Part shown: in pieces, positions 6,952-8,471 of the stretch | How positions within the stretch are numbered: the stretch's first letter is position 1 | Layout of the letters: each line of letters starts with the position of its first letter | NCBI GenBank assembly: GCA_950075905.1 | Contig: CATMVR010000178.1 | Span: 1-8,471 of the forward strand | Source of the DNA: an uncultured Persicitalea sp. | GTDB taxonomy: Bacteria > Bacteroidota > Bacteroidia > Cytophagales > Spirosomataceae | Direction of reading: 5' to 3' | Length of the DNA: 8,471 bases | The notes under the pieces: model-generated | What the model saw: the letters and a program-made list of their open reading frames with translations, nothing else | The model's database searches: none | Told to the model about the DNA's origin: nothing | Made by a program: the position numbers and the translations under genes

Positions 6952-6991
6952 TAAAGTTAGCAAAAAAAGCAAAAAGTACCAAATGTGGTAC
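6952..6991 (-). promoter_or_regulatory. Promoter with palindromic operator of the ArdC-type gene (cassette copy 1)
   Basis: On the minus strand TTTG (6980-6983), a 20-bp spacer and TAACTTTA (6952-6959) match the Bacteroidota TTTG / TAnnTTTG promoter. The palindrome GTACCAAATGTGGTAC (6976-6991; arms GTACCA and TGGTAC) overlaps the -33 box, where a bound repressor would block the sigma factor. It starts 17 bp past the -7 box and lies in the short gap behind the second nucleotidyltransferase-like gene. The whole stretch is about 87% identical to 8031-8080. Confidence 0.75.
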
Positions 6992-7011
6992 AAATAAAAA
7001 TCACATTTATT

Positions 7012-7467
7012 TTACCTCCGCATGCCTTGGAACACCTGCTCGATTTCTTTCCAGCCTTCATCATCCACATACTTTTTGACCACAGACGGCGGGCCAAGGT
7101 TGAAGCTCCGGATCAGGAAGCGCATGTCATGCTCGCAATCATCGGCCTTGGGGAAATTACGGCTCTGGATGTGCTGCACCATCGCGTAGGCCCTCAAAGC
7201 CAGCAGGGCCGCAGGAGAGGCCAATTCACCAATATTCCTTTCCTCCATGCGCCAGACCTCCGCAAAGAACCCGTTTCCCCCGGCCGCATTGACGTAATCT
7301 ATTTTCGCCGCCCTATCGGAATAAAACAAAGGCTTGCCCGGTGCGTGCACCAGGTAGTCGGTATCCGGGGTATGGCGGTTGTTACCCAGCTTCTTCAGGG
7401 CGTCCCCCCCGATCATCAGCTGTTTGTGGGTGGGGTAGGAGCTGTCCTCCTCCGTGTTCATGTCCAT
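7012..7467 (-). CDS. Nucleotidyltransferase-like small protein (second of a tandem pair)
   Basis: This 151-residue protein is collinear without gaps with the product of 7568-7999, at about 61% identity (84 of 137 positions, counted by hand). IGGDALKKLGNNRHTPDTDYL (from residue 19) fits the GG...[DE]x[DE] signature of the nucleotidyltransferase fold. Gly20-Gly21 form the phosphate loop, Asp35 and Asp37 are metal ligands, and KIDYVNA offers a third acid at Asp57. The C-terminal KADDCEHDMRFL recalls the K-D...D helix of AbiEii- or DUF6036-type enzymes, which modify RNA or nucleotides in toxin-antitoxin and phage-defence settings. The assignment is by motif only. Compared with its partner it has an extra 8-residue acidic N-terminus. 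It starts 100 bp after the partner's stop. No separate promoter or terminator is evident in that gap, so cotranscription is likely. Confidence 0.7.
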   Translation of the reverse strand: MDMNTEEDSSYPTHKQLMIGGDALKKLGNNRHTPDTDYLVHAPGKPLFYSDRAAKIDYVNAAGGNGFFAEVWRMEERNIGELASPAALLALRAYAMVQHIQSRNFPKADDCEHDMRFLIRSFNLGPPSVVKKYVDDEGWKEIEQVFQGMRR

Positions 7468-7567
7468 ATTGGTCTGCTTTTTCTGGAATTACCTGGTTCA
7501 ATTGGTCAAAGATGGGTTAATTTCCGGTTTGAAGGAGTGCCGGATTCCTCTTTTTGAAACAATGGTC

Positions 7568-7999
7568 TTATTTCCGCAGGTTCTGGTACACCCGCTCGAT
7601 TTCCAGCCACCCGCCGGTGTGTACGTGTTTCTTCACTATTTTGGGCAATCCCAGGTTATACTCACGCATCAGGAACCGCATGTCGTGCTCGCAGTCGTCC
7701 GCTTTTTTCCAGACCCCATTCAGGCAGTGCTGAACAAGGGCGTAGGCTTTGAGCTCCAGCAGCGCAGCGGGTGAAGCCATCTCGCCCTGATTCTTCTCCT
7801 CCATTTTCCAGATCTCGGCAAAGAAGCGGTTTCCCGCAGCCGCGTTGATGTAGTCGGTGTTTCTTGACTTGTCGAAGGAGAAAACCGGCTTGCCCGCTAC
7901 GCAGATCAGGTAGTCTGTGTCCTCGGTCTTGCGGTCGCTCCCCAGTTTCTCCAATGCAGCGCCACCAATCAAAAGTTGCTTCTCACTTGCCGTTCTCAT
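7568..7999 (-). CDS. Nucleotidyltransferase-like small protein (first of a tandem pair)
   Basis: This 143-residue soluble protein opens the minus-strand cluster. It shows IGGAALEKLGSDRKTEDTDYL (from residue 11), in which Gly12-Gly13, Asp27 and Asp29 match the nucleotidyltransferase active-site pattern. NTDYINA (47-53) offers the third acidic residue. ASPAALLELKAYAL (75-88) and KADDCEHDMRFL (99-110) are conserved in its neighbour and look like the helical C-terminal half of minimal nucleotidyltransferases. It is about half the length of full AbiEii proteins, with no other domain. The ATG at 7999 follows a promoter-leader cassette shared with the ArdC-type gene. The substrate cannot be read from the sequence, and the pair could equally be a diverged non-catalytic family. 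Confidence 0.7.
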   Translation of the reverse strand: MRTASEKQLLIGGAALEKLGSDRKTEDTDYLICVAGKPVFSFDKSRNTDYINAAAGNRFFAEIWKMEEKNQGEMASPAALLELKAYALVQHCLNGVWKKADDCEHDMRFLMREYNLGLPKIVKKHVHTGGWLEIERVYQNLRK

Positions 8000-8037
8000 G
8001 TGCTTCTCTGTTAGGTTTTGACTTGTTTTTCAATACC

Positions 8038-8077
8038 TAAAGATAGCACAAAATTGCAAAAGTACCAAATATGGTAC
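8038..8077 (-). promoter_or_regulatory. Promoter with palindromic operator of the nucleotidyltransferase-like pair (cassette copy 2)
   Basis: On the minus strand TTTG (8066-8069), a 20-bp spacer and TATCTTTA (8038-8045) form a Bacteroidota-type promoter. GTACCAAATATGGTAC (8062-8077) is the palindrome across the -33 box. Box order, spacer length, palindrome position and the first part of the leader (TATTGAAA, ACAAG, ACCTAAC) are the same as at 6952-6991 before the ArdC-type gene, although the genes themselves are unrelated. Confidence 0.75.
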
Positions 8078-8144
8078 AAATTAAGTTTGGAACAAAATGC
8101 TTTTTTTCGCTGCTGCTGACCCCTTAATCCCCTTTCCCAAAACC

Positions 8145-8231
8145 GCGTTAAGGATAGCAGCGGAAAGCCCACAGCAAGGTACGACCGTACCGGCGAGGAC
8201 TTGGAGCGGATAGCCTAACCGAAGGGAACGC
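8145..8231 (+). ncRNA. Structured non-coding RNA, possibly the Bacteroidota Flavo-1 motif
   Basis: A GC-rich island in AT-rich surroundings with clear secondary structure. GCGTT (8145-8149) pairs with AACGC (8227-8231) and closes the element. GGTAC-GACC-GTACC (8178-8191) is a hairpin inside. The motif AGCGGAWAGCC occurs twice, at 8159-8169 and 8205-8215, once on each side of that hairpin. The GGATAGCAGCGGAAAGCCC ... GGAGCGGATAGCC pattern recurs in Bacteroidota genomes, and I recall it as the Flavo-1 RNA, whose function is unknown. The family name is from memory; the structure is visible. An 84-codon minus-strand frame across it is a shadow. Confidence 0.55.
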
Positions 8232-8233
8232 CC

Positions 8234-8471
8234 TAAATAAATGTAAGATATTTATTATTCTTTGTCGGCTAATTTGTCTTGAAACAAGACATACATGAGA
8301 TGAATCAGCTGTTGGGCTTTTTGATGCATTGAAGGTGGGAAGGGGAAAAAAGGTTTTTTGATTTGGATCAGACCTCCCTGCCGAATTGTTTGGGAGATGC
8401 ATACGGAAGTTATGCTTTCATTGTCTATATTTATGCAGAAGCACCTTCATGTCAACACAATATACCCATGG
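8234..8471. other. AT-rich tail with small hairpins and a possible gene start at the edge
   Basis: After the RNA come two small inverted repeats: AATAAAT/ATTTATT (8236-8242 and 8250-8256), which could end the RNA transcript, and TGTCTTG-AAA-CAAGACA (8275-8291). The rest shows no protein-like frame of useful length. Near the edge, plus-strand ATGs at 8433 (MQKHLHVNTIYPW) and 8449 (MSTQYTH) both run off the window, and either could begin a gene. There is too little sequence to decide. Confidence 0.4.

Noticed and set aside
6985..7557. 190-codon open frame on the plus strand
   Set aside because: Antisense to the nucleotidyltransferase-like gene at 7012-7467, which has a clear paralogue; the plus-strand product has no recognisable domain.
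8148..8402. 84-codon minus-strand frame
   Set aside because: Covers the structured RNA; the protein is Ser/Arg/Pro-rich low-complexity typical of a translated RNA gene.

Overview
The window looks like a chromosomal stretch of a Bacteroidota bacterium, most likely Cytophagales. The reasons are a secreted protease with a type IX secretion (T9SS) C-terminal domain, promoters of the TTTG / TAnnTTTG type, a sensor histidine kinase of a kind common in that order, and a structured RNA that resembles a Bacteroidota-only motif. No search could be run, so the taxonomy is inference.

Layout, left to right. Positions 57-1130 (+) encode a histidine kinase with an intact catalytic core but no sensor domain. 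Positions 1321-2298 are a complete IS5-family-like insertion sequence with 20-bp perfect terminal inverted repeats and one transposase (-). A 50-bp element at 2344-2393 is almost entirely an 18-bp perfect inverted repeat. Then come two minus-strand genes 23 bp apart: a small secreted or lipid-anchored protein (4665-5093) and a large exported trypsin-fold protease (2503-4641). About 480 bp of AT-rich sequence without a gene follows.

Positions 5577-8080 form a compact minus-strand accessory cluster. In transcription order it holds two tandem paralogues that look like minimal nucleotidyltransferases (7568-7999, 7012-7467), an ArdC-type antirestriction/metallopeptidase protein (6000-6911) with a strong terminator behind it, and a 76-residue helix-turn-helix-like protein (5577-5807). 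The first paralogue and the ArdC gene are unrelated in coding sequence, yet each is preceded by the same promoter-leader cassette. The cassette is TTTG-N20-TA[A/T]CTTTA with a GTACCA-N4-TGGTAC palindrome over the -33 box. A looser third copy precedes the small HTH gene. The cluster therefore looks like a regulon sharing one operator, and it is the best candidate here for an undescribed system.

Right of the cluster, 8145-8231 (+) looks like a structured non-coding RNA with a repeated AGCGGAWAGCC motif, followed by a gene-poor tail that may contain the start of a further gene.
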